64,000 nt of DNA from Hydra vulgaris (GCF_038396675.1 NC_088921.1:10455001-10519000), one strand, 5' to 3'. Positions 10,873 through 21,940 are shown, counted from the stretch's first letter. Translations and numbers: made by a program. The notes: a model not told the origin generated them from the sequence alone.

Positions 10873-13800
10873 GTAAGTTCTAATACGCATTAATATGAAT
10901 CATTGAATAGAAACATGAAGTTGCTTAATAAGATATGAAAAATATATAAATTTTTACTTTATTTTTTAAAAATAAAGATATTTCTGTTAATGCAAATTAT
11001 TTTGGGGTAAGTAGAGTGTCATTTCTAAATTTTTCTTGTTTTATAATGTTACCATGTATATAATTTATATTTATTTATTTTTATTCTATTACAAAAACTT
11101 GATTAAAATCAATTAATATGTTTTTAAAACAAAAGAAAAACAAAAAATGGTTTTAAAATAAATATTGAGTTATTTATTAAATTTTTAAGCTTTTTAACTT
11201 TATGAAAAGTGTTTTTAACTAAACTAAAAATAAGCTAAAATTGTCATCAGTATTATAGTTAATAATCAAAGATTATCAACAAAAAAATATATATCAATCT
11301 GATAACAGATTGCATATTAATAATATTAAACCATTTTTAATATTAGTGATTTTAAATTTTAACCAGAGTTAAGGCAGTTCATAGCAAGCGTTGTTTTTTT
11401 ACCTAAATTCTCAAGTCTTGTTTTATAGGTAATTATATTGTTTTTTAATTTGTTATGTGAGTTATTTTCTAGTTTACTTTGTTTCTTAATAGGTATTACT
11501 TTGGTAAACTAAAAATAATATACAAGTTATTTTTTTTAGTAGTCCACTTAGTAACTCACATATTTCACTTTTCTTCAAGTGATTTTAAATATGTTAATGA
11601 CGTCAAAAGAAGATAATATAAACGAAAACCGCAATTATTTTTTTGTTCCAATTTTTATTTATTTTTTCTATAATATTTTATACAGAAACTTATTTGTTTA
11701 TGTTCTTTAGCACAGTTTAAATTAAAAATCACATTTTCAAGTCTTAAACTTGGTTTATAATCAATTTATAAAATGCGATCAAAAAAATCTCGAAAATTTA
11801 CTTTTGTTCGCAATTCGCTAGATTCTCATTTTATAAAAATTATTGCGATAATTACGATACGTTTACCTATTAGCAAAACGGTTGTTTACAATTTGATTAT
11901 AATTTTGTTCGAATTTTCTGAAAGATTATTTTGATGTTCGATGATCGAGTTTTTGATATTTAAAATCTCACAATTTGGTTTTTTTTCTTAAAATGTTTTA
12001 AGGAATCATTTTGATTTTCACCATCGTTTATTGAAATTAACACTGATAGGTAAACTTTTCAAACTTAGTAAGTTGTAAGTATGCTTCAGTTTTAATTGTC
12101 GTAATTAATTTTTAATTATATTTTGAAATTAAATTCAAATTGTTACAAGATCATAGCTTGAAACAATTTTTTTTTATAGAGCATATCATTTTTTTTTGAT
12201 ACATTAAATTATTTCATAAAAATTTAAGAATAAACAGATCTTTTGATTTATTTTAATTAGAGTGAACAGTATAATTTCGTAGAGAAAACTAAACATTTTA
12301 TATCAATTAAACATTTTTGAAGTTATATTGATTTTAATTTAAAGCTCATTTTTTTAAATATAAACATCAAAATCAAGCTTGTCGTATTGATTTTTAAACA
12401 TTTTGAGATCTTAATCGATTGTAATTTTAATTGACTTTCTTTTCAATCTATTTAATTACTATATATTTCCACGATTTCGCACTTTTTTTCTTTGATAATT
12501 AACAGTTGGTCCAAGTTTTAATCGTTCAATATTACTTACCGGAATAATGATATAATTCCTGTAAATATTTTTTTATTTTTTTCTGCTTTCAACGTATGTT
12601 TAATTATCGCCGAGAACGTCTGTACCTTTAGCTAGAAAGAATACAGAGAAATATCAAATATATATTAAGTAATGTATTTATAAAATAATTGTGTGAAATA
12701 AAGATTTTAACGACTTTTAATATTTGTTTTTTAAATATTTCTAAAACAAAAATTTTTCCATTTTATTAGCGAAAAACATTTTGGTAGAAAGCAATAGATT
12801 CGTTGTTAGTTTTTATTTTTATTTTTTAACCTTAAATTGATTTAAAAATTTGTTTTTCATTTGTTTTCATTCTTCTATTTAGTATTTCATTTTATCTGGT
12901 TTGCCTTGAAAAGTTATTGATATTTTTTTTAACCTAAAATATGAATATTTGTGTTCGGTTTGAAAATGCCACGTATATATACTTTTATTTGAATTTTATT
13001 TGGGAATCTTGAATAGACGTGTTTAGTAAAATGTATTTGAAGCCAACCCTGGTAGCTATGCTTCAACAACCCTGGAAGTTATGAAATTATTTCTAACTAT
13101 GATTTTGACTATTATTTTGCAATAAGTTTTAATAATCTTTTGTTTAAAAAATTTTTTAAAAAGTTATAAAAATCTTTTGTTTTTCGTGACCTTTTCTTAT
13201 TTCTTTTTATAAGTATTTCTTATTTCTCTGTGAAATTTTATTGTTTATTCTAATTAAAATGCATCACATAATATATTTCATATTATAAAATATACAAGTT
13301 ATAAACAGATTATATTTTGTATTATAAAACATAAATTCTCTGAGGTTTTTTTTAATTTCAAATCAACGTCGAAATTGAATATTTAATCTCTCACTCTTTG
13401 AGTTTTTTATCGTTTTATTTACATATTTCAAAAAAAGACGGAGATTTTTGATTTAATATTTCTAAATTTAATTTTGTAATACGAATTCGATTTACCAACT
13501 TTTATTTAAAAACTGTGTTGATGAACGATTTCCATGAGTATTATTAAAACTAAAAATGAAGAACGATTTCCATGTGTATTATTAAAACAACTGAAGGATG
13601 TTATTTTTGTAAATTTAAATAAATTTCTACGTTGGTTTGGAATGAATGACGAAGTTTTTTTTTTTTGTTCATATAAATTAATTTGGTATATATTATTTTA
13701 AGCATGTTCATTTATAATATAATGAAATTATTTTGTTTTAAAAATGTGATAAATAAAAATTATTTTTAAATAAATAAGATGTTAAATATGTGTATGATAA

Positions 13801-13939
13801 AATATCATAATAATATATAACTTTAATTATAATTTAATATTTATTTATGTATTAATATGTATAATATTATTATATATACATAATATTATAATGTCGATTA
13901 TTATTTTAACTGTTATTTGTTATTTTATTTTTTCTTTAG
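10873..13939 (+). other. intron between the NACHT and C-terminal exons
   Basis: Starts with consensus GTAAGT at 10873 and ends with a pyrimidine-rich tract and TTCTTTAG at 13939. Both flanking exons are phase 1 here. The interior is AT-rich with no convincing exon. A ~40-bp tandem duplication containing CGATTTCCATG lies at about 13525-13590. Confidence 0.65.
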
Positions 13940-14582
13940 ATCGTCTGATTAAATTATCTCTTCAAAGACTTGATAAATTTTATTACGTTAATTTATTCAT
14001 TGAATGTTTTTATGAAAGTCAATCATCATTTACTGATGAAATAAAGTTAATCGTCGATGAACAAGAGTGGATGATTTTGATTCACTATGGAAAAACTTCT
14101 TACGAAACTTCTTGTGAAAATTATTTCGTAAATCATTACATTAAATCTGGAAGAAAGTTGTCGCGGTTCATTGTTGATCAGTTATCAGGTTCGGGGGGGG
14201 GGGGTGTTAAGTGTTGATAAATGTTTTTTGAGTGATGAAGAAAAAAATCTTATGATTCAATGCTCAACAAATGTTTGCGAAGTTCACTTTTATTATCCAA
14301 TTAAAATCGAAGGATGGAAACCGAAAGATAAGATTGAAAGGTTAGACATCTTTGCTAATTTAATATCAAAAAAAGATTTTGAAGAAAATTTTCTTCCGTG
14401 GATTAATCTTTGTGAAAAATTACATCTTAATTTATCATCATTCCAAAATTACATCGATTTCATTGAAGAGATTTGTGAATGGGTTCGTTGTTCGAATGTC
14501 AAGGAGTTGACGATCTGGTACCGTGGAAAAAAATTTCATAACCTCGATAAATTAAAAAACTTTATAACACAGAAAAATGTTT
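13940..14582 (+). pseudogene. NLR C-terminal exon with a frame break at a G run
   Basis: The acceptor at 13938-13939 gives a phase-1 start that matches the NACHT exon donor. The first half reads as one frame to 14216. The second half reads to 14582 in the frame one base later. The break coincides with 12 consecutive G at 14193-14204; a run one base shorter would make the frames continuous. The product is charged and has leucine-rich helices (for example LHLNLSSFQNYIDFIEEI and SNVKELTIWY), in the place where NLRs carry their ligand-sensing region, but I do not recognise a defined LRR or TPR unit. The break may be a true polymorphic lesion or an assembly error at the homopolymer, so pseudogene is provisional. 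Confidence 0.6.
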
Positions 14583-14591
14583 AATATCTTA

Positions 14592-14597
14592 AATAAA
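14592..14597 (+). promoter_or_regulatory. possible polyadenylation signal of the NLR gene
   Basis: AATAAA about 10 bases after the stop codon of the C-terminal exon. In AT-rich DNA this motif is common, so support is modest. Confidence 0.35.
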
Positions 14598-14785
14598 ATA
14601 TAAACAATAGTTATAAAGTAATAAATGAAATATTTAATATATTATTTTATAATTAAAATATACGAATTAGTTTTAATAATATTTTAGTTTTATATTTTTA
14701 ATGTTTAAAAATTTAAATTAATAAAATATAATTTTATTTTAAAATATTAGTGAAAGTAAAATTATAAATTATTTTAATATATTAT

Positions 14786-14787
14786 TG

Positions 14788-14839
<52 letters not shown>
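14786..14839. repeat. (TTA)n microsatellite
   Basis: About 16 uninterrupted TTA units, preceded by TTGTTG variants. Confidence 0.9.
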
Positions 14840-15870
14840 GCAACATAATTATTTCTTTCAATATATATTTATAGTAATGCAACATACTAAAAAGTTTTTA
14901 CACTTTTTCAACAACCTCTTAAATGAATGTTTAAAATTTTAGTTTAATTAACATTATTTATAATTTTTATTAAATGAATATAATAAGATATATAGTTATA
15001 AATAAATAAATAAAAACTAGAATTATTTTCGTTTTTTTTTTTTTTTGATAAATTGAATTTAAATAACAGACGTAGAGTAAAATTTTTTTGAGGTTTTAAA
15101 AAATTTGAAAATATCAATAACGTTATGTGGAAATCTTTTGTTTAATATTTAACATTTTTAAATAAAATATTAAATATATTTTATAATATTGAAAAAATTG
15201 AATTATTTTAGTTTTCGATTTACTCATTATATTTATGTTCGTGAACAACTATTTTAAAAATTTAAGAATTTCGCCATTTGTTTCTTCAAACGATTTTTGT
15301 TGTCAAAATAAAAAAGTTCGAAAGTTTTGTTGAATTTTTCTTCAAAGTTATTTTGTTAGGAAATAAAAGTTTCATTTAAGTTAAAAATAACGTTGTTTAC
15401 TTCATTGAAAATTAATAATTAGATATTAATTTTAAAATGTTAACATCTCAAAAAAGTTTCTTTTGTAATAAAATTAAATTAAACATGTTAATTATAGAAA
15501 ACTGTTTCTTAACTAAATAAATTTTAAAAATTTTTCTAAGAGATAAATAAAGATGCACCATGTTTTATTTTAATCACGAATAGTAAAACTTGGTGTATAT
15601 TAAGTTTATAAAGATTAAGGGCATTAAACATTTTGTAAACGCCAAATAATCCTGTGGACAATATTTTTGTTTACTGAAGATTTGTTTAGTTAACTTAAAT
15701 AAGTAGTTTCTCAAGCAATATTGCAGTAGGTAAGACAACCATTAATAAAGAAAATATATATTTCATATTATATAAAATTTAGAATTAAAAAATGGTCACT
15801 ATAGCATAATAAAAATAAAAAGTATACTTTTTTTAAGACTTTGTATTGAGAAATAGTCATTCAAATAGCA
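14840..15870. other. AT-rich intergenic DNA, no gene seen
   Basis: Many A and T runs and no open frame of note. Confidence 0.5.
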
Positions 15871-15872
15871 TA

Positions 15873-16115
15873 GAAAAGATTTTTGAGAATTTATTTTTAA
15901 TAGAATTTGTATGAAGTTTCCGTGGTACAGTTTCAGGTCTTATATAAAATACGAACGCAACTTTTGGGGAGAGGTGGGGTTACTCAAAAACTTACTAACG
16001 CGTACTAAGGGCGGTTTAACCGTCGCTTGTTTTTTTAACTCTCCTCAAACTTGATTTTTTTTTAACAAAAGCAAGGAAATTCACGAGTTGAAGAAAAATC
16101 ATTATTATGTTATGT
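15873..16115 (+). repeat. direct repeat, copy 1
   Basis: Shares long stretches with 16663-16866, including GAGGTGGGGTTACTCAAAAA, CGCTTGTTTTTTTAA and CTCCTCAAACTTGATTTT. It contains about 33 bp around 15939-15972 that the second copy lacks. Confidence 0.8.
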
Positions 16116-16662
16116 AAAAGAACGTTTTATTAGCCAAATTCATTTCAGATGCCTGGTCTCGAAATAAATTCGATGTAGGGAAAAAAGTAAAGATGGTGAC
16201 TTTGTTATTAAAAAAATTAACTAAACAATACCGTCGCTGCTGCTATTAGTTCCTAATTCATTATGATTAAAACGTAAATGATACTGTAAATGATTTAATT
16301 ATTTCGAGGAATTGCGAAACGAAACGCAAATGTATTTACGTTATTTAAAGCTAAAAATAAACTGAAGCTTAATAGGCTATTGAATAAAATTAAAGCTGAA
16401 TGGTCATCAAACAAGAAATTTTACGATAAGAAAATTAGTTTATAGATATTGTGACCATAAAAAGGAGGGACTTCCTGAAAAAGCATAAAGAATGCTACGA
16501 AGTTAAAACAGTTACCTAGTTAAATGTTGCATGCATTAAATCTAAGAATATAAAATTATATAGTCCCTATTTGAGATTAGTTGTCTAACTTTTTGATGGA
16601 TTTAATCCTGAAATAGAACATTGCAGTTGCCCTGTTAGTTGACATCTCACGTTATTTAATAA

Positions 16663-16866
16663 CGAAAAAAGATTTTTGAGTATTTATTTCTAATAGAATT
16701 TGTATGAAATTTCCATGGCACAGTTTATGGGGGGAGGTGGGGTTACTCAAAAACGTACTAGGGGCGGTTTACCGGCGCTTGTTTTTTTAATTCTCCTCAA
16801 ACTTGATTTTATTTTTTAACGAAAGCAATAAAATTCACTAGTTAAAGAAAAATCATTATTATGTTA
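16663..16866 (+). repeat. direct repeat, copy 2
   Basis: Diverged direct copy of 15873-16115, about 790 bp downstream, with an internal deletion. It could be two copies of one unclassified element or the ends of a decayed larger one. Confidence 0.8.
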
Positions 16867-16965
16867 GGGGTCATCCATAAAGTACGTACGCTCATAGGGG
16901 GAGGTCTTCAAAAAGCGTATGGGAAGGGGGGGGCGAGGGTTCAATTTAAAAGTACGTACTTCGAT
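16866..16965 (+). mobile_element. transposon-end motif, GGTCATCCATAAA type
   Basis: Begins GGGGTCATCCATAAAGTACG and continues with G-rich sequence. Related ends occur inverted near 30306 and 58075. This looks like a terminus of a repeat family; the other end is not identified. Confidence 0.45.
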
Positions 16966-17402
16966 TTTCTAATTTATCACAATTAAACAGCTAATCAATA
17001 GAAAAGTTACATTCTGACTAAAGATTCTAGTTTGCCAACATAAAAAAATGTACGGTACATGGAGTAGAGGGTATAATTTCCCTCTATGCACACACATGTA
17101 TGGGCGCCCTCAGAATTTTTTTATGTTCCTTTTTAGCAATTACAAGTTTCCAAAGATACGCAATGTAAAGTAAGTAAAGAAAACATTACTTTTCAATTAG
17201 TAAATTTAATATTAATAATTAGTTTTGTTTGTTTTTTATCTTTATTTTTATAACTTGATCTAATTAAATGCTTCAGAACAAAGTTATTAGAAATTAGATG
17301 CTAAATTTACTCAAAAAAGGACCTGGGTAAATAAATGTTCAGTTGACAGAGCTGATAGAATTTCAACAGTTTTAGAAAAATACCCATGTTTCTCTAGTGT
17401 GA

Positions 17403-17407
17403 CAGTG
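17403..17407. repeat. 5-bp target-site duplication, left
   Basis: CAGTG, identical to 18316-18320. Confidence 0.7.
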
Positions 17408-18315
17408 CACAGTGGGAAAAAATTGAATTTTTTGTGCCAAAATTATTTTCGTATTTTTTTTTATTAGAATAGCTATATTTATATATAAAATGCATAAATA
17501 AAGTAATAAACATGTATTATATAATTTAAAAAAATATATTAAAAAAATTAATTATTTTGGTGAAAAATACGAAATATTTTTAATAGACAAGACAACTTTA
17601 TCAGTGTAAACATTAAAAATATTACTTTTCAATGCATGTATTTGTCATAAAAAAACTTTTTTAGATTTATATTTACAAAACTTATATATTATAACAGTAA
17701 TGAAAGATATTGCAGGTATTCTTTGTGTACCAAACATCTTTTTTACATGTTCAGTATTTCTCATCAACTGACCATTAACCAAAGACCAATCTTTTGTTAT
17801 AACTTTATTTATTGCAAAAAGTAGCAAAATATTTATGATGCATGGCTATTTACATACATTAAGCATGAGATTTACATAGTCAAATGTTTGGAGGATATTG
17901 GAGAAAAGTTTATCTGATACCTAATAGTAAAGGTTAGTAGCAAAAAATATCGAAAACTGTCTGTTTTCGATGCATAAAACGTAATGATTACATTTATGTT
18001 AAATTGATTTAAAAAGCCTGAGCGAATAAAACATTCTTAATTAAAATAATATAGTTTAAAATGAAAGTCAATAAAGTTAATTTAAAACAATAGTAGCGTA
18101 AGAAAGTTGATAAATAAAAAATGCAAAATAGTGTTTTGGAACACACATCAAATTAACGTGTAAATAACCGCATAAAATTACGCTTAATTTAATATTTAAT
18201 GTTTTTTTAACTAGATATTTCCTCTAATGAACATGTCTTCACCATTATGACAAATTTTCACCATGCAATGCTGATATTGATTTTTTGGTATTTTGGCACA
18301 CTCTGTCCCACTGTG
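17408..18315. mobile_element. Transib-like non-autonomous DNA transposon
   Basis: A 908-bp unit whose ends both begin CACAGTGGGA (17408-17417, and the reverse complement of 18306-18315). It is flanked by the same 5 bp, CAGTG, at 17403-17407 and 18316-18320. Each end has a second shared block, TGTGCCAAAAT, set further in on the left than on the right by 10 bp. A CACAGTG-type terminus and 5-bp duplications are the known marks of Transib, the superfamily related to RAG1. The inside is AT-rich with no transposase I can identify. Confidence 0.75.
17645..17827 (-). CDS. small unrecognised ORF inside the Transib-like element
   Basis: Sixty codons on the minus strand. The composition is fairly protein-like (NTEHVKKMFGTQRIPAISFI), but no RAG1-core or Transib motif can be recognised. 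It could be an internal transposase scrap or chance. Confidence 0.2.
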   Translation of the reverse strand: MLLFAINKVITKDWSLVNGQLMRNTEHVKKMFGTQRIPAISFITVIIYKFCKYKSKKVFL

Positions 18316-18320
18316 CAGTG
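18316..18320. repeat. 5-bp target-site duplication, right
   Basis: CAGTG directly after the right CACTGTG end. Confidence 0.7.
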
Positions 18321-18651
18321 GTAAGATTTTTTTTTTTCCATTGTTGATTTTATATTTTTATTGTAAAAAATCTAATAGTGTTTCAAAGTCACAAATCCTT
18401 TCTAAAGTGAGTAGTTATTTTTTCAAAACTGCAATGTTCTAATGGGTTATTCTATAATTATCCTCTGCTTTTTAAAATTGTTTGTATGCTTTTTTTTTAT
18501 TATTGTTTAATTCAGATTGTTGGCGAAATAGCTTGTGTATTAAAGTCTTCTGTCACAGTTGACTCAGTGAGAGTAAGCTTGACTGAAGAAATTGACACAC
18601 ATTTACATTCTGGAATACTCAAGTTGGTTAATTAAGAAGTTAAGAAATTTT

Positions 18652-18820
<169 letters not shown>

Positions 18821-18910
18821 CAAAAGCCCTTCCTTTTTACAGGTATACCTAAAATAATCATTAAATTTTGAATGGGACCCCTGAATTCAGTGAAATTAAA
18901 GCAATATGTG

Positions 18911-19023
<113 letters not shown>

Positions 19024-19257
19024 CAGTCCTCGGAATTAGGGTCAGCATTCGGCACTGTCGACCTAACTGCCAACCTAAAAGGTGTTTGAGAGCAAAAAAT
19101 TGCTGACCTCATTTCTATGCTTTATGATAGGACCTTTAATAAACAAATCCTTTCTAAAGTGAGTAGTTATTTTTTCAAAAAGTTTTACTTGCCGACCTCT
19201 AAAAGATTGAGGTCTTCAAAATATTGCTGAGCTCATTTTTCCTAATTCCGAGGGTTG
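19024..19257. mobile_element. hAT-like MITE, 234 bp
   Basis: The ends are inverted: CAGTCCTCGGAATTAGG on the left against CAACCCTCGGAATTAGG from the reverse complement of the right, 15 of 17 alike. They have the CA...TG form usual for hAT. It sits in or beside a TA tract, so an 8-bp duplication cannot be judged. An internal stretch at about 19142-19180 repeats sequence seen outside at about 18390-18430. Confidence 0.6.
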
Positions 19258-19339
19258 ATATATCTACTATAGCATATTTATGTAAGCATTTGCTCACTTT
19301 TTTTGCTTATCTAAATCGATATGGCTTTTTTGGGAGAAA

Positions 19340-19357
19340 AAAAAAAAAAAAAAACGA
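19340..19357. repeat. A-rich homopolymer run
   Basis: A run of about 16 A; it may be a retrotransposed tail, but no upstream LINE is visible. Confidence 0.4.
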
Positions 19358-19517
19358 AGAATAATGAATGAAAAGATTGCTGCCCCATGCCAAACCCTCA
19401 GTTGATGTAGCAGCATTCCACTGCTAGTCAGGCTATTTGTCAGTCGATGTATGTACTGAAGCCCCCAGCAGCAGGCTATTTGAGTATGATGTCACACTGC
19501 TCACCTAAATCAGCATG

Positions 19518-19598
<81 letters not shown>
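19518..19598. repeat. (TA)n microsatellite
   Basis: About 40 TA units. Confidence 0.95.
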
Positions 19599-19600
<2 letters not shown>

Positions 19601-19778
19601 AAGTAAGGATTTCTGAAGTTTTAACATTTGAAAAGATGTTAATGTTAAATATTAGATTTGAGTTTGTTAAATTTATTTTCAGATAAAATAAATCCTTATC
19701 ATAACAAACAATGGAGATAAGGCAATCGTTATGCATGGCAAAAAAATTACTTTACGAAGTATTTAATTTTCTGACGCC

Positions 19779-20075
19779 GTGATTGGACTTATTGGAATAC
19801 ACTATGTAATGGACATGGATTATGATGCCCCTGTCATGACGGCATGTACAATTTACATTTTATTTTACACTTACATTTTTTTTAAAGATAAAAGCTCAAC
19901 AGAAACTCGTTTGAGTAAGATGAGTAGCCTATGGGAGGAGTATTGCCGCTACAAGCATTTTCAATAACTGGACATTCCAAAGAACAACAAGTTTTATTTC
20001 AACGATGAAATTTATTTGAATGTATTAATACTTTTTGAATATTCTTATTTTATATCATCCTAATTTCGAAATGTT
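19779..20075 (+). CDS. unrecognised membrane-like ORF with an in-frame TAA
   Basis: The open frame from 19779 to 19967 has a hydrophobic segment (ACTIYILFYTYIFF) and a charged tail. After the TAA at 19965-19967 the same frame stays open for about 35 more codons (LDIPKNNKFYFNDEIYLN). No family is recognised. It may be the first piece of the puzzling element at 20.5-34.5 kb, or chance. Confidence 0.2.
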
Positions 20076-20147
20076 TCATTTTTTCTATAGAAAAATACTC
20101 TTGTAATATTGTTTTACCGTTCAATGAAAATATTATTGAAACAAGAT

Positions 20148-20470
20148 AATAGAAACTTATTTTAAGCAAAAATGTTCTTGAAATAAGAAAAAAATACTTA
20201 TTGATAAAAATAAGTCTTAAAACAAGAAAAAAACATCTTTATTTAAGCAAAAATATTCTTGAAACAAGAAAAAAAATTCTTGTTTTAAGAATATAAATAC
20301 TTGAAACAAGAAAAGAAATTCTTATTTTAAGAATATAAATACTTGAAACAAGAAAAAAAATTCTTATTCTGAGCAAAAATATTCTTGAAACAAAAAAAAT
20401 GATATTTACGAAAAAAAAATTCTTATTATAAGAATAAAAATTCTTAAAACAAGAGAAAAAATTCTTACGT
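20148..20470. repeat. minisatellite of TTCTTGAAACAAGAA-type palindromic units
   Basis: About eight diverged units of roughly 40 bp, each containing TTCTTGAAACAAGAA or ATACTTGAAACAAGAA and AAATTCTTATTTTAAGAA. The minus-strand open frame 20239-20529 simply translates this repeat. Confidence 0.85.
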
Positions 20471-20615
20471 GGCAGACAAGTCTTTATTTGCCTAAAACTA
20501 GAATCGTGGATTTTGCTGTGTAAAAACAATTGGATTAATGCAATATTAGTAAAAAATGACTTTTTTTGCTGTTAAATGAGCAGCTGTTGCAAATGCCATT
20601 GCTTTTTCATCTCCA

Positions 20616-20804
20616 ATGGCTGCTTCAGCTCTTTTTGGTAATCCTTCTGCAAACATTAAAACTGAACTGCTTAATTTGCCTCGCTCTCCTGAGTTATCAG
20701 ACATTTACACACCTTTAGAAACCCAACGAACAAAAGACTGTTTGTTTGTTGTTGGAGGAGCTTTAGTTGGCTCATCAGTGTTAATTATTTTTCTTTTAAA
20801 ATAA
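20616..20804 (+). CDS. alternative plus-strand ORF with a C-terminal membrane segment
   Basis: Sixty-two codons ending in a run of about 20 hydrophobic residues. The frame can be extended upstream to ATG 20556 only through a TGA at 20577-20579. It overlaps the minus-strand reading of the same DNA, so at most one of the two is real. No homologue is recognised. Confidence 0.3.
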   Translation: MAASALFGNPSANIKTELLNLPRSPELSDIYTPLETQRTKDCLFVVGGALVGSSVLIIFLLK

Positions 20805-20833
20805 AAAATTATAGTAAAGAAACAAAAAATGTT

Positions 20834-20870
20834 AGCCCGTATAAATTGTGAGGCTATTTTTTTTTTTTAT
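20834..20870. terminator. hairpin followed by a T run
   Basis: TAGCC and GGCTA can pair around a ~16-base loop, followed by 11-12 T. It lies between two unassigned ORFs. It resembles an intrinsic terminator in form only; in this AT-rich genome it may be chance. Confidence 0.2.
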
Positions 20871-20894
20871 AAAGTTTTTTTTTTCAATAAAGTT

Positions 20895-21257
20895 TTAATA
20901 GAGCATAGATGCGTTTAGTCCGCAAATCACTAAAGATGATGCTACAAGTACGTAATCACAACAAAGAGCAATGTTTTCAGGGACAACATAGTTAAAAAAA
21001 CAGGTTCAGGGAGAGGTGATACCAAAACAAAATCAGCGTTTTCTCCTAAAGCAGGCTGATAAGCATTGATAGCGGTATTTAATTCTATATGATTGCCCCT
21101 GAGCCACAAAGCCTGCGTTTAGCCAATCTAAGCGAGTATTTACTGCAGCTAGCCATGCTTAATGAGCTGTGTTAAATTGCTGTTAAAGCAAATCTTTTCG
21201 ACCAACTTCACTTTCTCCTAAATTTAAAAATCTGCTTTGTAAGTTTATCACTGCCAT
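20895..21257 (-). pseudogene. unrecognised compact-element ORF with C-terminal membrane segment
   Basis: Starts at ATG 21257 (minus) with MAVINLQSRFLNLGESEVG. The frame is interrupted by two TAA codons in the first third, and by two frame changes: near 21090, and in a T run near 20992. The middle (NTAINAYQPALGENADFVLV) and the end (YVVPENIALCCDYVLVASS) are protein-like, and the C-terminus is hydrophobic. The base composition is less AT-rich than the surroundings. It is divergent to the plus-strand ORF that starts beyond 21300. I do not recognise the family; a structural or membrane protein of a mobile or virus-like element is a guess. Confidence 0.4.
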
Positions 21258-21370
21258 TATTTATTTTTTTCGCTGAAAGTTTTTCTGGTCTTGAAAAGAA
21301 GTACTTGTGAAACTTTTATTAGAACACAAAAGCATGTGTTATACCGAAAAACCTGATATGGTTCTTTCTT

Positions 21371-21372
21371 TA

Positions 21373-21428
<56 letters not shown>

Positions 21429-21465
21429 TACATATATATATATATGTATATATGTATATATATAT
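21371..21465. repeat. (TA)n microsatellite inside a degenerate ORF
   Basis: A TA tract with ACATA interruptions. Open reading with non-TA protein character resumes right after it, so it may have expanded inside a gene. Confidence 0.9.
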
Positions 21466-21467
21466 CG

Positions 21468-21821
21468 AGTATCTTTACAGAAGAGCCCCTAACAGAGGGC
21501 CAGCAAAAAAATTCTATTTGGCAAATTCAAGCTTTTGCAAAAGCGGTCTACTACAAAAACGATGAAATTATTTGCTTTTTAACTAACGAAGGCTGCACTT
21601 GGAATAAAACAGCTATCTTACTCGCAGTGAGAAAGAACCAGAAATAAATGGTTCGCTTTCTTCAATCTATGGATTACCGGTGGGACAGACATATGCGAGT
21701 AGCAGTTAATGATAGTGTACATAGTGATAATTTAAAACGGCTTGAATTAGCAGGCATAACTTCTAAATACCATTGTATATCAGAGTTAATCGATGTAAGC
21801 AAATACGCACTCGCTGACTAG
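21468..21821 (+). pseudogene. unrecognised compact-element ORF, TAA-split
   Basis: Two protein-like stretches in one frame: about 60 codons ending at TAA 21645-21647, then ATG 21648 and 57 more codons to TAG 21819-21821. The first contains [19 protein letters not shown], the second MVRFLQSMDYRWDRHMRVAV. The frame stays open beyond the TAG, with further TAG and TAA codons, to a TGA near 21915. Either two abutting genes, or one gene interrupted by UAR codons. No recognised family. Confidence 0.4.
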
Positions 21822-21835
21822 TTAATTAGACTCAA

Positions 21836-21940
21836 ATGCCTGTGTGGATGCCGCGGGCCTTAAGTAAGATTTTCAGTTTTTTTCTCAGTTTAATTTTTCA
21901 GTTTACAATGTTAGTCGTGATACATGACAATAAAAGATGA
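21836..21940 (+). CDS. 34-codon ORF with a hydrophobic segment
   Basis: MPVWMPRALSKIF is followed by about 20 mostly hydrophobic residues. Its TGA overlaps an ATG (ATGA at 21937-21940) that opens a further degenerate frame. Tight overlaps like this are unusual for animal genes and typical of compact viral or prokaryotic-type genomes, but both frames are short. Confidence 0.25.
   Translation: MPVWMPRALSKIFSFFLSLIFQFTMLVVIHDNKR

Larger units (their letters stand above)
20550..20870 (-). pseudogene. unrecognised compact-element ORF, minus strand
   Basis: Read on the minus strand, one frame covers about 107 codons. A hydrophobic stretch (ANIFCFFTIIFYF) comes first, then KRK and a polar tail, then a TAA directly followed by ATG near 20704, then an open, charged, alanine-rich segment beginning MSDNSGERGKL. 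The opposite strand is also open (20616-20804) with a hydrophobic C-terminus, GGALVGSSVLIIFLL, so the true strand is uncertain. I favour minus because the next ORF (20895-21257) lies on that strand. No family is recognised. Confidence 0.35.

Noticed and set aside
20834-20870. Bacterial-type terminator as evidence of bacterial DNA
   Set aside because: A 5-bp stem and T run are easily found by chance in DNA this AT-rich, and the surroundings are eukaryotic repeats.
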